From Catellatospora vulcania (GTDB lineage: Bacteria; Actinomycetota; Actinomycetes; Mycobacteriales; Micromonosporaceae): DNA of 64,000 nucleotides. The stretch is taken from NCBI RefSeq assembly GCF_009720385.1, contig NZ_WARX01000025.1, positions 1-64,000 on the forward strand. The letters run 5' to 3'. A model generated the notes under the pieces. That model made no database searches, had not been told where the DNA came from, and was given only the letters and a program-made list of their open reading frames with translations. The first letter of the stretch is position 1; each line of letters starts with the position of its first letter. This document shows, piece after piece, positions 8,543 to 16,571 of the stretch. Position numbers and translations under genes: made by a program.

Positions 8543-9736
8543 GTGGACGGGGTGACAGGCGACGGAATCACCCGCCGCGGGCTGCTCGCCGGCGCCGGGG
8601 CGGCCGCGGTCGCCGCGGGTCTCGGGGCTTGTGCGAAGCGGCCTGACCCGGCGGCCCCCGCGGTCGTGGCCAGCACGCCCGTGCCCACGGCGAGTCCGGC
8701 GCTGGACGAGGCCGCACTGCGCAAGAAGATCGCCCGGATGATGATCGTCGGCTTCCGCGGCGCGCAGGTGGGCCCCGACGACTGGATCATGAAGGATATC
8801 GGCGAACGCGGGCTCGGCGGCGTCATCCTGTTCGACCGCGACCAGCTCACCGGCGAAAGCCGCAATATCAACTCCCCGCCGCAGGTCACCGCACTGATCA
8901 AGACACTGGTCGCGGCGGCCCCGCACGGCCTGATCGTCTCCATCGACCAGGAAGGCGGCAAGATCGCGCGACTCGGGCCGCAGAACGGCTTTCCGGCCAC
9001 GAAGTCGCAGGCCGAGATCGGTGCGGTCAACTCGCCCGCGGCCACCCGTGCCTGGGCCGGAGGCATGGCGCAGACCCTGGTCCAGATCGGGGTCAACTTC
9101 AACTTCGCCCCGGTCGCCGACCTCGCCGTGAACCCGCAGAACCCGGCGATCGCCCTGCTCGGCCGTAGTTTCTCCGCGAATCCCGACGTCGTGGTGTCCT
9201 GCGCGACCGACACCATCGACACCTACCGCAAGGCGAACGTGCGCACCTCGATCAAGCACTTCCCCGGGCTCGGCAGCGCCACCGGCAACACCGACTTCGA
9301 AGCCGTCGACGTCACCGACACCTGGACCCGGGCCGAGATCGTCCCGTTCCAGCGCCTGATCCAGTCCGGCACCGCCGACACGGTGATGGTCACCCACTTC
9401 CTGAACCGCAAGCTCGACCCCGACCGGCCGGTGTCGCTGTCCCACGCCGTCGTCACCGACCTGCTCCGCGGGCAGCTGGGCTGGGACGGCGTGGTGGTCA
9501 CCGACGACATGCAGGCGGTCGCGATCACCAGCCGGTACGCCCGGGACGAGGCGACGACGTACGCCCTGCAGGCCGGGGTGGACCAGCTCGTCTTCTGCAA
9601 CCAGGCGGTCTACGACCCGGCGATCGTCACCGAGACCGTCGAACACGTGCTCGGCCTGGTCCGCGCCGGAAAGGTCCCCGCGGCGCAGATCGACAAGTCC
9701 GTCGCCCGCATCGACGCCCTGTGGCCACCCAGTTGA
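8543..9736 (+). CDS. GH3 beta-N-acetylhexosaminidase-like lipoprotein (NagZ family)
   Basis: A twin-arginine lipoprotein signal (TRRGLLAGAG... LGAC) precedes a GH3 N-terminal TIM barrel of about 330 residues. Family marks are FDRDQLTGES, SIDQEGGKIARL, FNFAPVADL and the nucleophile segment VVVTDDMQAVAI. The loop that normally carries the Asp-His acid/base pair (KHFPGHGD...DSH) reads KHFPGLGSATGNTDFE, so the canonical His is missing. GTG at 8543 or GTG at 8552 could start it and neither has a strong ribosome site. The expected role is removal of GlcNAc from wall fragments outside the membrane. The gene lies between a peptidase-like hydrolase and a DD-peptidase-like enzyme. Confidence 0.85.
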   Translation: MDGVTGDGITRRGLLAGAGAAAVAAGLGACAKRPDPAAPAVVASTPVPTASPALDEAALRKKIARMMIVGFRGAQVGPDDWIMKDIGERGLGGVILFDRDQLTGESRNINSPPQVTALIKTLVAAAPHGLIVSIDQEGGKIARLGPQNGFPATKSQAEIGAVNSPAATRAWAGGMAQTLVQIGVNFNFAPVADLAVNPQNPAIALLGRSFSANPDVVVSCATDTIDTYRKANVRTSIKHFPGLGSATGNTDFEAVDVTDTWTRAEIVPFQRLIQSGTADTVMVTHFLNRKLDPDRPVSLSHAVVTDLLRGQLGWDGVVVTDDMQAVAITSRYARDEATTYALQAGVDQLVFCNQAVYDPAIVTETVEHVLGLVRAGKVPAAQIDKSVARIDALWPPS

Positions 9737-9749
9737 GCAGGTGAATCCG

Positions 9750-10949
9750 GTGCCGAAGACCCTGCTGGCTGTCGCCCTCACCGCCTTGCTGGCCCTGCCG
9801 GGGACGGCCGCGTGCAGCACGCCGGCAGCCCAGGCGACACCCGCGCCCTCCCCCGGCGTCACCGCGACCGACCTGACCGCGCGACTGGACGGGGCAGTGC
9901 AGCAGGTGATGCGCGAGCTCGCCATCCCCGGCGCGATCGTCGCCGTCTCCGTTCCGGGCGTGGTCGACTACACCGGGGCGTTCGGGGTCGGCGACAAGGC
10001 CACCGGCACGCCGATGAGCCTCGACGACCACATGCGGATCGGCAGCGTCACCAAGACCTTCACCGGCACCGCGATACTGCAGCTCGTCGAGCAGGGACGC
10101 ATCGCGCTGACCGACCCGATCGCGAAGTACGTCGACGGTGTGCCCTCCGGCGACGACATCACGCTGCGGATGCTCGGCGACATGCACAGCGGGCTCTACT
10201 CGTTCGAGCAGGACCCGGAGTTCGTCACCACGGTCCTCAACGAGCTGCCGAAGGGTCCCGACGCCGGCGCGGTCACCCCGCGGCAGCTGATCGAGATCAC
10301 CGCCCGCCACCCGCTGAACTTCGCCCCGGGCAGCCGCTTCCAGTACGCCAACATCAACCTCGTGCTGCTCGGCATGGTGGTGGAGAAGGTCACCGGGCAG
10401 CCGCTGGCCGAGTACTTCCAGCAGCACATCTTCGACCCGCTGCGGCTGACGCAGACGAGCTGCCCGTCCTCGGGGGAACTGCCCGTGCCGTACGCGCACG
10501 GCTACACCACCACCCCGGACGGCAGGGAGGTGGACGCCTCGCTGTGGAACCCGGTGTGGGCGGGCGCTGCCGGGGCGATGGTGTCCACGGTCGCTGATCT
10601 GAAGACCTGGGCGTTGGCGCTGGCCAAAGGCACGCTGCTCGCTCCGCAGGTCCAGCGGGAGCGGCTGGAACAGGTGGACAGGACCGGGCTGGGCGCGCTG
10701 TACCGCTTCGCGATCTTCGACCTCAACGGCTGGTGGGGCCACAACGGCAGCATCCCCGGCTACACCACGGTGATGGTGGCCATCCCGGAACGCAACGCCA
10801 GCCTGGTGGTGCTGGCCAATACCGACATCCCTGACCAGCACGCCGCCGGGCGCATCGCGCAGGTCGTCACGCAGCTCGTCACCCCGGACAACGTCTACCA
10901 CTTGGTCTCCCCGGCGCCACCGCCCACGCCCATGCCGAGCGGCAGGTGA
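9750..10949 (+). CDS. Class C beta-lactamase/DD-peptidase-type serine hydrolase, lipoprotein
   Basis: A lipoprotein-like signal (LLAVALTALLALPGTAACS) leads into a beta-lactamase/transpeptidase fold. Active-site motifs are SVTK (SxxK) in MRIGSVTKTFTG, YAN (YxN) in FQYANINLVLLG and HNG in WWGHNGSIPGY, matching the R61 DD-carboxypeptidase and class C group. The GTG at 9750 is preceded by AGGTGA at good spacing; the GTG at 9741 has none. It follows the GH3 gene by 13 nt. Likely acts on D-Ala-D-Ala or related esters in the cell envelope; whether it hydrolyses beta-lactams cannot be told from sequence. Confidence 0.87.
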   Translation: MPKTLLAVALTALLALPGTAACSTPAAQATPAPSPGVTATDLTARLDGAVQQVMRELAIPGAIVAVSVPGVVDYTGAFGVGDKATGTPMSLDDHMRIGSVTKTFTGTAILQLVEQGRIALTDPIAKYVDGVPSGDDITLRMLGDMHSGLYSFEQDPEFVTTVLNELPKGPDAGAVTPRQLIEITARHPLNFAPGSRFQYANINLVLLGMVVEKVTGQPLAEYFQQHIFDPLRLTQTSCPSSGELPVPYAHGYTTTPDGREVDASLWNPVWAGAAGAMVSTVADLKTWALALAKGTLLAPQVQRERLEQVDRTGLGALYRFAIFDLNGWWGHNGSIPGYTTVMVAIPERNASLVVLANTDIPDQHAAGRIAQVVTQLVTPDNVYHLVSPAPPPTPMPSGR

Positions 10950-10975
10950 GCGCGGGCCGCACGCGCGTCACAGCG
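10946..10975. repeat. Copy 1 of a 30-bp intergenic hairpin repeat
   Basis: This 30-bp block overlaps the stop codon of the serine hydrolase and matches 12147-12176 at 28 of 30 positions. GTGAGCGCG at its start can pair with CGCGC(G)TCAC near its end, giving a nine-pair stem with one bulged base. A second short block (GTCACrTCGAGCC) follows at 11004 and at 12222, so each copy is part of a longer degenerate element. Probably terminator-like. Confidence 0.6.
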
Positions 10976-11193
10976 GCACCGCCTGGTTCCGTTCGCGGTC
11001 AACGTCACGTCGAGCCGCCCATCCCGCACGGTGGCCGATGAACCGCGTCCACTTCATGCCCGGTACCCACGCGCGTCACCTGGCGGAGCCCACCAGCCGG
11101 ACGGATCAGTGACAGTCGGCGGCGTTCAGGCGGCCTGCCGCTCTACCGTCTGGGCACGGCGGGAGCATCCCGCCCCTAGGTGAGGGGGCAGGA

Positions 11194-12141
11194 ATGAGAA
11201 CAGTGCCGGGCCGCCGGGCGGCAACGGTGGTGGTCGCGACACTGGCCGTGCTGGTGGCCGCGTCCCCGGTGGGCGGGGCGCCCCCACCCCCTGGCCCGGG
11301 TGGCGACCCGAACAACCCCGGAATCGTCTACCGGACCGTTTACAGCAGGCCCGGTTCGGCCAGTGTGGTGGAGTTCTCCGTGGCGTGCCCCGATGACACC
11401 CGTCCCTTCGGCGGTGGCGTGGACCTCATCGGCGCGACCACGCAGGTGATCGTTCACCGTGCGGAGCCTGTTCACAACGCCACCGACAACGCGTTCTTCG
11501 TCAAGGCGGTCGAACGGGCCTACCTGACCGGAAATGACTACCCGGGCACCTGGCAGGTGAGGGCCATGGTGGCGTGTGGCCCGATCCTGCCGAATCTGAC
11601 CTACCTCCGCGCCAACACGTTCACCGACAGCGACACCACCAAGGAAGCGTCCGTGGTGTGCCCGGCCGGCCTGACCCGGGTCGGGATGGGCATGTCGATC
11701 AACACCAGCTCACGGGCCGTACGCGTCGACCAGTTGGGCTTCGACACCGCACCCGACACCATGCACAGATCGGTGCGCGTGATCGCCAGTGAGCTACCCG
11801 CGGGCACCCCTGCCGGCTGGAGCGCGACCGCCGCGATCGTCTGCGCGACGCAGCCGCCCAACCTGACGTTCGGCGCCCAGGTGCACTACTCGAATGCGCT
11901 CAGCAATGATTCGGCGGAGCCATGTGACTGGCATGCGGAGCACGCCTTCTATCCCACCGCAGTCGGGGGCGGCACACAGAACGACCCGGGCCAGGTGAAT
12001 CTCCAGTGGTACTTCGACGACCTCGACTCCTATTTCGGGGAGGGCACGGACCCCCGATTCGCCAAACAGGAACACTACGCGGAGAGCTCGGCGACGGAGA
12101 TCGATGAGGTGCTCAGCTTCATCTGCATGGGGAAGGTCTGA
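11194..12141 (+). CDS. Secreted protein with internal repeats, unknown function
   Basis: The ATG follows GGGGGCAGGA, a good ribosome site. A signal peptide (TVVVATLAVLVAASPVGGA) precedes a 290-residue exported region with three related segments of about 75-80 residues. Each opens with an aromatic/valine strand and has a CP..T...GGG or CPAG.TRVGMG turn, for example CPDDTRPFGGGVDL, CPAGLTRVGMGMSI and AFYPTAVGGGTQ. The cysteines suggest disulfides. The pattern is that of an all-beta repeat protein, possibly three- or six-bladed. I do not recognise the family. Hairpin repeats flank the gene on both sides. Confidence 0.75.
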   Translation: MRTVPGRRAATVVVATLAVLVAASPVGGAPPPPGPGGDPNNPGIVYRTVYSRPGSASVVEFSVACPDDTRPFGGGVDLIGATTQVIVHRAEPVHNATDNAFFVKAVERAYLTGNDYPGTWQVRAMVACGPILPNLTYLRANTFTDSDTTKEASVVCPAGLTRVGMGMSINTSSRAVRVDQLGFDTAPDTMHRSVRVIASELPAGTPAGWSATAAIVCATQPPNLTFGAQVHYSNALSNDSAEPCDWHAEHAFYPTAVGGGTQNDPGQVNLQWYFDDLDSYFGEGTDPRFAKQEHYAESSATEIDEVLSFICMGKV

Positions 12142-12146
12142 CCCCT

Positions 12147-12176
12147 GTGAGCGCGGGCCGTATGCGCGTCACAGCG
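12147..12176. repeat. Copy 2 of the 30-bp intergenic hairpin repeat
   Basis: It starts six bases after the secreted-protein stop codon and differs from the copy at 10946 at two positions. The same bulged stem can form. Its position directly behind a stop codon, as for copy 1, fits a role in 3'-end formation. Confidence 0.6.
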
Positions 12177-12184
12177 CGGTGGCC

Positions 12185-12210
12185 GGAGTGCAGAACAGGT
12201 GCTGCACTCC
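12185..12210 (+). terminator. Perfect 9-bp hairpin after the secreted-protein gene
   Basis: GGAGTGCAG and CTGCACTCC flank an 8-base loop. There is no T tract, which is usual for hairpin terminators in very GC-rich actinobacteria. It lies 44 nt after the stop codon. Confidence 0.5.
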
Positions 12211-12378
12211 GGGTGGTGCCGGTCACATCGAGCCACGATTCCGGACGTGGAACGTCCGCAATAGGTTCTATGGTGCCGACGGGCACTCCTCGGGAGGCTG
12301 CTCACCATTACGGCGGCAGCCCGCTGCGCGGCATACGCGGGCAGGGCTGCCACCGAACCGACCGACAGGGAGATTCAC

Positions 12379-12954
12379 ATGGCCGAGGTACTGCTGTTCC
12401 ACCACGCACAGGGGCTCACCGAAGGCATCCGCGCCTTCGCCGACCGGCTGCGGCAGGCTGGACACACCGTGCACACGCCGGACTCGTACGACGGCAATGT
12501 CTTTCCGACGCTGGACGAGGGCGTGGCCTACGCCCGCCAGGTCGGCTTCGGCGAGATCCAGGAGCGGGGCGTACGGGCCGCCGACGCCCTTCCCGCCGAC
12601 CTGGTCTACCTGGGTTTCTCGCTCGGCGTGCTGCCCGCCCAGCGGCTGGCGCAGACCCGGGCCGGGGCCCGTGGCGCAGTGCTGCTCGAATCGTGCGTGC
12701 CGCCGTCGGAGTTCGGCGGTCCCTGGCCGGCGGACGTCCCGGTGCAGGTCCACGGCATGGACGCGGACCCGTTCTTCGCCGGCGAGGGCGACATCGACGC
12801 AGCCCGTGCGCTGGTCAAGGAGGCCACCGACGGTGAGCTGTTCGTGTACCCGGGCGACCGGCACCTGTTCACCGACAGCTCGCTGCCGACCTACGACGCG
12901 GCCGCGGCCGCGCTCGTCACCGAGCGGGTGGTCGGCTTCCTGAGCCGACGGTGA
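12379..12954 (+). CDS. Dienelactone hydrolase-family protein
   Basis: This 191-residue single-domain alpha/beta hydrolase opens MAEVLLFHHAQGL. Its nucleophile elbow is GFSLGV, so a serine stands where classical dienelactone hydrolases have cysteine. Asp in HGMDADPFF and His in GDRHLFTD complete a DLH-like triad. The start follows GGGAGATTCAC. It is cytosolic and the substrate is unknown. The gene converges on the response regulator with only 10 nt between the stops. Confidence 0.85.
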   Translation: MAEVLLFHHAQGLTEGIRAFADRLRQAGHTVHTPDSYDGNVFPTLDEGVAYARQVGFGEIQERGVRAADALPADLVYLGFSLGVLPAQRLAQTRAGARGAVLLESCVPPSEFGGPWPADVPVQVHGMDADPFFAGEGDIDAARALVKEATDGELFVYPGDRHLFTDSSLPTYDAAAAALVTERVVGFLSRR

Positions 12955-12964
12955 ACGTCGGCGG

Positions 12965-13618
12965 TCACCACTCGGTGAGGCCCTGGCGGTAGGCGTACCT
13001 GGTGACATCGGCACGGTCGCGCGCGCCGATCTTGGCGAAGGCGTTGTTGACATGCGTCTTGACGGTGCTCTCGCCGATGAACAGCGTCGTGGCGATGTCA
13101 CGGTTGCTCATGCCCCGCGCCATCAACCGCAGGACCTCCACCTCGCGCGGGGTGAGCCGGTCCGGGTTGTGCCACCCGGAGGCGGTCGGCCGCAGACCGC
13201 TGACGATGCGCTGCGAGACCTCGGGATCGAACGTCGCCTGCCCCTGCGCGGTCGCCCGCAGTGCGGCGGCGATCTGGTCCCGGCTCGCGTTCTTGGTGAG
13301 GTAGCTGCGTGCTCCGGCCCGCAGCGCCGCCCGGATGGAGTCGTCGTCGGCATAGGTGGTCAGCACGATGACGGCCACGTCCGGGTGCCGGATGGTGATC
13401 TGCCTGGTCGCCTCGATGCCGTCGGTGCCGGGCATGCGCAGGTCCATCAGGGCGATGTCGGCCGGCACGACGTCCAGCAGGGCGAGGACCTGACCACCAT
13501 CGCCCGCGTCGCCGACGACCTGCACACCGTCGATGAGCCCGAGCAGCGCGACCAGGCCCTCCCGCACGATCTGCTGATCGTCGGCGACCACCACCCGGAT
13601 CGGGTCGTCGTCGCTCAT
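12965..13618 (-). CDS. NarL/LuxR-family response regulator
   Basis: The 217-residue protein has a receiver domain (VVVADDQQIVREGL with acidic pair, phospho-acceptor Asp in ADIALMDLRMPGTDG, Lys in SYLTKNAS) and a C-terminal LuxR HTH (LTPREVEVLRLMARGMSNRDIATTL, then VKTHVNNAFAKIG). The start codon overlaps the kinase stop as ATGA, so the two are translationally coupled. It should bind DNA as a phosphorylated dimer; the targets are unknown. Confidence 0.95.
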   Translation of the reverse strand: MSDDDPIRVVVADDQQIVREGLVALLGLIDGVQVVGDAGDGGQVLALLDVVPADIALMDLRMPGTDGIEATRQITIRHPDVAVIVLTTYADDDSIRAALRAGARSYLTKNASRDQIAAALRATAQGQATFDPEVSQRIVSGLRPTASGWHNPDRLTPREVEVLRLMARGMSNRDIATTLFIGESTVKTHVNNAFAKIGARDRADVTRYAYRQGLTEW

Positions 13619-14769
13619 CCGGGCACCTCCGCGGTCACCTGCCAGCCGTCGGCGTCCGCACCCGCCGCGAACGTCCCACCGGCCAGCGCGACACGTTCGG
13701 CCATTCCGGTCAGACCGTAGCCGCGCGGGCCGCCCGCGTCCGCCGGGTGGCCGTCGGCCGCGTTGCGCACCGACAGCCGGACGCGGTCGGCCAGGTAGGC
13801 GACGGCCATCGTCACGGCGGTGCCGGGGGCATGCCTGGCGGCATTGGTCAGCGCCTCCCGGGCCGTACGGATCAGGGACACCGCGGCGTCGGCGGCGATC
13901 GGACGGGGGGTGCCCTCGACGGTGACCCGCACCGGGTTCGCGCCGCCGGCGGCGTGCTCGGTGACGAGCCGCCCCAGCGCCTCGGGCAGCGGCGGCACGT
14001 CGTCGCGCAGCGCCGCCACCGCATGGCGCGCCTCGGTCAGTCCCTCGACCGCGAGTCGGCGCGCCCGCCGCACCCGCGGCAGCGCGGCGTCGACGTCGCG
14101 CCGCTCGCTCAACAGCACGTCGGCGACCTCGAGCTGGATGGCGAGCGACCCCAGCGCGTGCGCCAGGATGTCGTGCAGCTCGCGCGCGATCCGGGCGCGC
14201 TCGTCCAGGGCCGCCGCGCGGGCATGCTCGCGACGCGCGTGCTCCTCGCGCTCCAGCAGAGACTGCGCATGCTCGGCCTTGACCCGGTAGTCGCGGCGGA
14301 CCAGCGCGAGCACCACGACGATCAGGATCACGAACGCGTCCGCGGCGAGTTCCGCCGGCGGTATGCCGTGGGCCGGCAGTCCCAGGGCGGCCGAACCCAG
14401 CGCCAGACCGGTGACCGCCATGATCGCGCCAAGCCCGGGACGAGGGTGAGTGGCCAACCCGGTCAGCGCCACACACACCATGATCACGCCGGTGCCGTCG
14501 TCGGTGACGGCGACGATCTGCGCGGCGATCACCGCGGAGATCGCGAGAGCCGGCAGCGCGACGGCCGGCCGGCGGCGCTCGACCGCCAGGAACACGAGCC
14601 AACCCGCGACTGCGGAGGCCATCGTCGCCCAGACAACGGCCGTCGGCGTGGGACGTGCGGTCAGCGGAGCCGCCACCATCATGACCGTTCCGATGATCCG
14701 CTCGACGCCCCATCCCGGCGGCCGGTAGGCCACCCGGAACGGGAGACGGGCGGGCCGTGACGTGTCCAT
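13615..14769 (-). CDS. Sensor histidine kinase (HisKA_3/NarX-like)
   Basis: The N-terminal half (about 20-150) is a block of hydrophobic helices with very short loops, so the signal is probably sensed in the membrane. A coiled linker leads to the HisKA_3 motif DERARIARELHDILAHALG with the phospho-His. The ATPase domain has the N-box ALTNAARH and the G-box GYGLTGMAERVALAGG. The 384-residue version starts at the ATG at 14769; a TTG upstream at 14814 is less likely. It is the partner of the overlapping response regulator, and a tiny membrane protein gene lies 26 nt upstream. Confidence 0.93.
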   Translation of the reverse strand: MDTSRPARLPFRVAYRPPGWGVERIIGTVMMVAAPLTARPTPTAVVWATMASAVAGWLVFLAVERRRPAVALPALAISAVIAAQIVAVTDDGTGVIMVCVALTGLATHPRPGLGAIMAVTGLALGSAALGLPAHGIPPAELAADAFVILIVVVLALVRRDYRVKAEHAQSLLEREEHARREHARAAALDERARIARELHDILAHALGSLAIQLEVADVLLSERRDVDAALPRVRRARRLAVEGLTEARHAVAALRDDVPPLPEALGRLVTEHAAGGANPVRVTVEGTPRPIAADAAVSLIRTAREALTNAARHAPGTAVTMAVAYLADRVRLSVRNAADGHPADAGGPRGYGLTGMAERVALAGGTFAAGADADGWQVTAEVPG

Positions 14770-14794
14770 GAGGCGGCGGCTCCGATATGTACGG

Positions 14795-14974
14795 TCAGTG
14801 GCGCAGGTCGGCAATCAACTCAACCACAAGCAGCCGGTATCCCACGAACACCAGCAGCGCGAGCAGGCCCACCGCCGCCAACCCCAGGATCGACTTTCCG
14901 CTCATACGCGCGCCCTCCTTCGCCACGAACCTGCGCATCAACTCGCTGAACAGGTCCTTCTCTCGGTCTCTCAT
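14795..14974 (-). CDS. Small single-pass membrane protein upstream of the kinase
   Basis: This 59-codon reading frame has a charged N-terminus (MRDREKDLFSELMRRFVAKE) and one TM helix (SILGLAAVGLLALLVFVGYRLLVV). An internal ATG at 14905 has a strong AAGGAGGG site and would give a 36-residue form with little more than the TM helix. Either form ends 26 nt before the histidine kinase, so the three genes probably form one transcript. A signal-modulating partner of the kinase is a reasonable guess, with no direct evidence. Confidence 0.6.
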   Translation of the reverse strand: MRDREKDLFSELMRRFVAKEGARMSGKSILGLAAVGLLALLVFVGYRLLVVELIADLRH

Positions 14975-15091
14975 CGACAGAAGGCTAGGGATTCAGGCTT
15001 CCGGCGAGGACCTCCCAGGGGTGGAGAACGCGGTGGAGATCCGGCGGCCGCCGGTCGGAGCCACCATCAGGTCGTCGCCGTGCCAGGCAGG

Positions 15092-16207
15092 TCAAGCGAT
15101 GAGCAGGCGGAGGCCGAGATCTGCCGCATCGAGGTCGGCGAGGTCTCGGTTGCGCTCGGCCCACCGGCCGGAGGTGAGATCCTCGTCGAGGTTTCGCACC
15201 GCCCGCCGCTCGGCCTCCGGCCCGACCGTCGTCCATATCGACATCGCCCGGCGCACGTGATGCTCCAGATACGCCCCCGGCCGGCGCCAGTAGGCCTCGA
15301 ACAGGCCGTCGCCGCAGTCCCACGGAATGGGGACCGGCTCCACGCGGGCGCCGATCGCGTCGGCCATCCCGGCAAGCGACGGGAACTCTGCGAGGACCGT
15401 GCCGAATTCGGGTAGGTAGTCCCGAGTCAACCAGAACCGGTCCTGCCATCCGGGCTCGTCGGTGTCGAACGTGAGCACCACCACGCGGCGCGCCACGCGC
15501 CGCATCTCGCGCAGCCCGGCCATCGGATCCCCCCAGTGGTGCACGGTGGAGACGGCCATGGCGGCATCGAAGGACTGGTCCTCGAACGGCAGGCTCTCCG
15601 CAACGGCTGCCACGCACGGAGCCGCGTTCGCGGGACGCTGCGCCCGCATGACCGCCGACGGCTCCACCGCGGTCACATCTCGATCAGAAGGCTCGTAGGA
15701 GCCCGTGCCCGCTCCGACGTTCAGCACTGTCCGGGCGTCTCCGAGCGCGTCCCAGATCTGCGCGGCGATCCGCGGCTCGGTACGCCGCGTCGCGGTGTAG
15801 GCACCGCCGATCGCGTCGTACAGCCTCGCACCGAGCATCCCCAGTTGCTCTTCCGGTGTCACCGTCAGTCCCTTCGCTCGTGCCTCGATCTCCCTGTCGA
15901 TGGCCGCGACCATGGCATCAGCGCGATCGCGCCGCTCCAGCAGCAGGCCGCGCAGTCGAAACAGGTGCGCGACCGGGTCGGTGGCCGGGTCGCCGGTCAA
16001 GTCCGCGACCTCCCGAAGCCCGAATCCCAGCCGACGGTAGGCCAGCACCTCGCGCAGCCGCTCCACGTCGCCCGCCGAATAGGCCCGATAACCGGCCGCG
16101 GTGCGTGCCGACGGCTGCACGAGCCCGATCTCGTCATAGTGATGCAGCGTGCGGACGCTCACGCCGCCCAGCTCGGCAACGCGTCCTACGGTCCAGTGCT
16201 CTTCCAC
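15092..16207 (-). CDS. MerR-type regulator fused to a SAM methyltransferase
   Basis: Residues 1-75 are a MerR winged HTH (WTVGRVAELGGVSVRTLHHYDEIGLVQPSARTAAGYRAYS). The dimerising helix follows (VAAIDREIEARAKGLTVTPEEQL), as in TipA. Where TipA has its ligand-binding domain, residues from about 130 form a class I methyltransferase: LYDAIGGAYTATRR, motif I VLNVGAGTGSYEP, VTAVEPSAVM, AESLPFEDQSFDAAMAV, then STVHHWGDP. The total is 371 residues in one frame without a break. The GTG start lies 6 nt after a -10 box in a typical MerR 19-bp-spacer promoter, so it likely controls itself and may be made from leaderless mRNA. Confidence 0.88.
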   Translation of the reverse strand: MEEHWTVGRVAELGGVSVRTLHHYDEIGLVQPSARTAAGYRAYSAGDVERLREVLAYRRLGFGLREVADLTGDPATDPVAHLFRLRGLLLERRDRADAMVAAIDREIEARAKGLTVTPEEQLGMLGARLYDAIGGAYTATRRTEPRIAAQIWDALGDARTVLNVGAGTGSYEPSDRDVTAVEPSAVMRAQRPANAAPCVAAVAESLPFEDQSFDAAMAVSTVHHWGDPMAGLREMRRVARRVVVLTFDTDEPGWQDRFWLTRDYLPEFGTVLAEFPSLAGMADAIGARVEPVPIPWDCGDGLFEAYWRRPGAYLEHHVRRAMSIWTTVGPEAERRAVRNLDEDLTSGRWAERNRDLADLDAADLGLRLLIA

Positions 16208-16213
16208 CGATCG

Positions 16214-16244
16214 ACTATGCGGCCTGACGCCGCGTGAGGGTCAA
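16214..16244 (-). promoter_or_regulatory. MerR-type promoter of the MerR-methyltransferase gene
   Basis: Read on the minus strand, TTGACC (16239-16244) and CATAGT (16214-16219) are 19 bp apart, with CTCACG..CGTCAG dyad-like symmetry in the spacer. A 19-bp spacer is the mark of promoters untwisted by MerR proteins. The same layout occurs before the other MerR gene at 47687-47717. Confidence 0.65.
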
Positions 16245-16571
16245 ACGCATCACTGCCGGCAGCAACAGCCGGCGAGACGTCCTGATGGAGATCCTCCGCT
16301 CGCGCCACTCCGTTTCGCGGCCGGAGTCGGCAAGCGAGCAAAACGAAAGCCCAGCTCACGAACCAGCCGGGCTTCCATCGGTCGGATATATCCGATCTGC
16401 GGGTGGGGCGGCGCGGCAGAATGCGAAATCCGTGCTGGCCGTCGCGGGTGATCCGCTGCCGGTACAGGTAGCCAGGTCGCGGCGGACGCCTGGCACCCCA
16501 GGCGGGGGCCGATGACCTGTGTCCACGGTCATAAATCGACCGTCACCGAGCACTGCGGTGCGCCGAGAACG
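16245..16571. other. Intergenic region between MerR promoter and Fic gene
   Basis: About 330 bases without a credible gene. It contains the most distant att-like repeat (16403-16516). The MerR-side half shows nothing I can name; a short palindrome, GGATATATCC, sits at 16384-16393. Confidence 0.4.
16403..16516. repeat. Distal att-like repeat (copy X)
   Basis: The segment starts GTGGGGCGG and aligns along about 110 bp with 17623-17731 at roughly 80 percent identity by eye, with small gaps. It marks the outer end of the Fic unit. Confidence 0.55.

Noticed and set aside
7466-9925. An 819-codon open frame on the minus strand
   Set aside because: Antisense to the hydrolase, GH3 and serine hydrolase genes, all of which have intact catalytic motifs.
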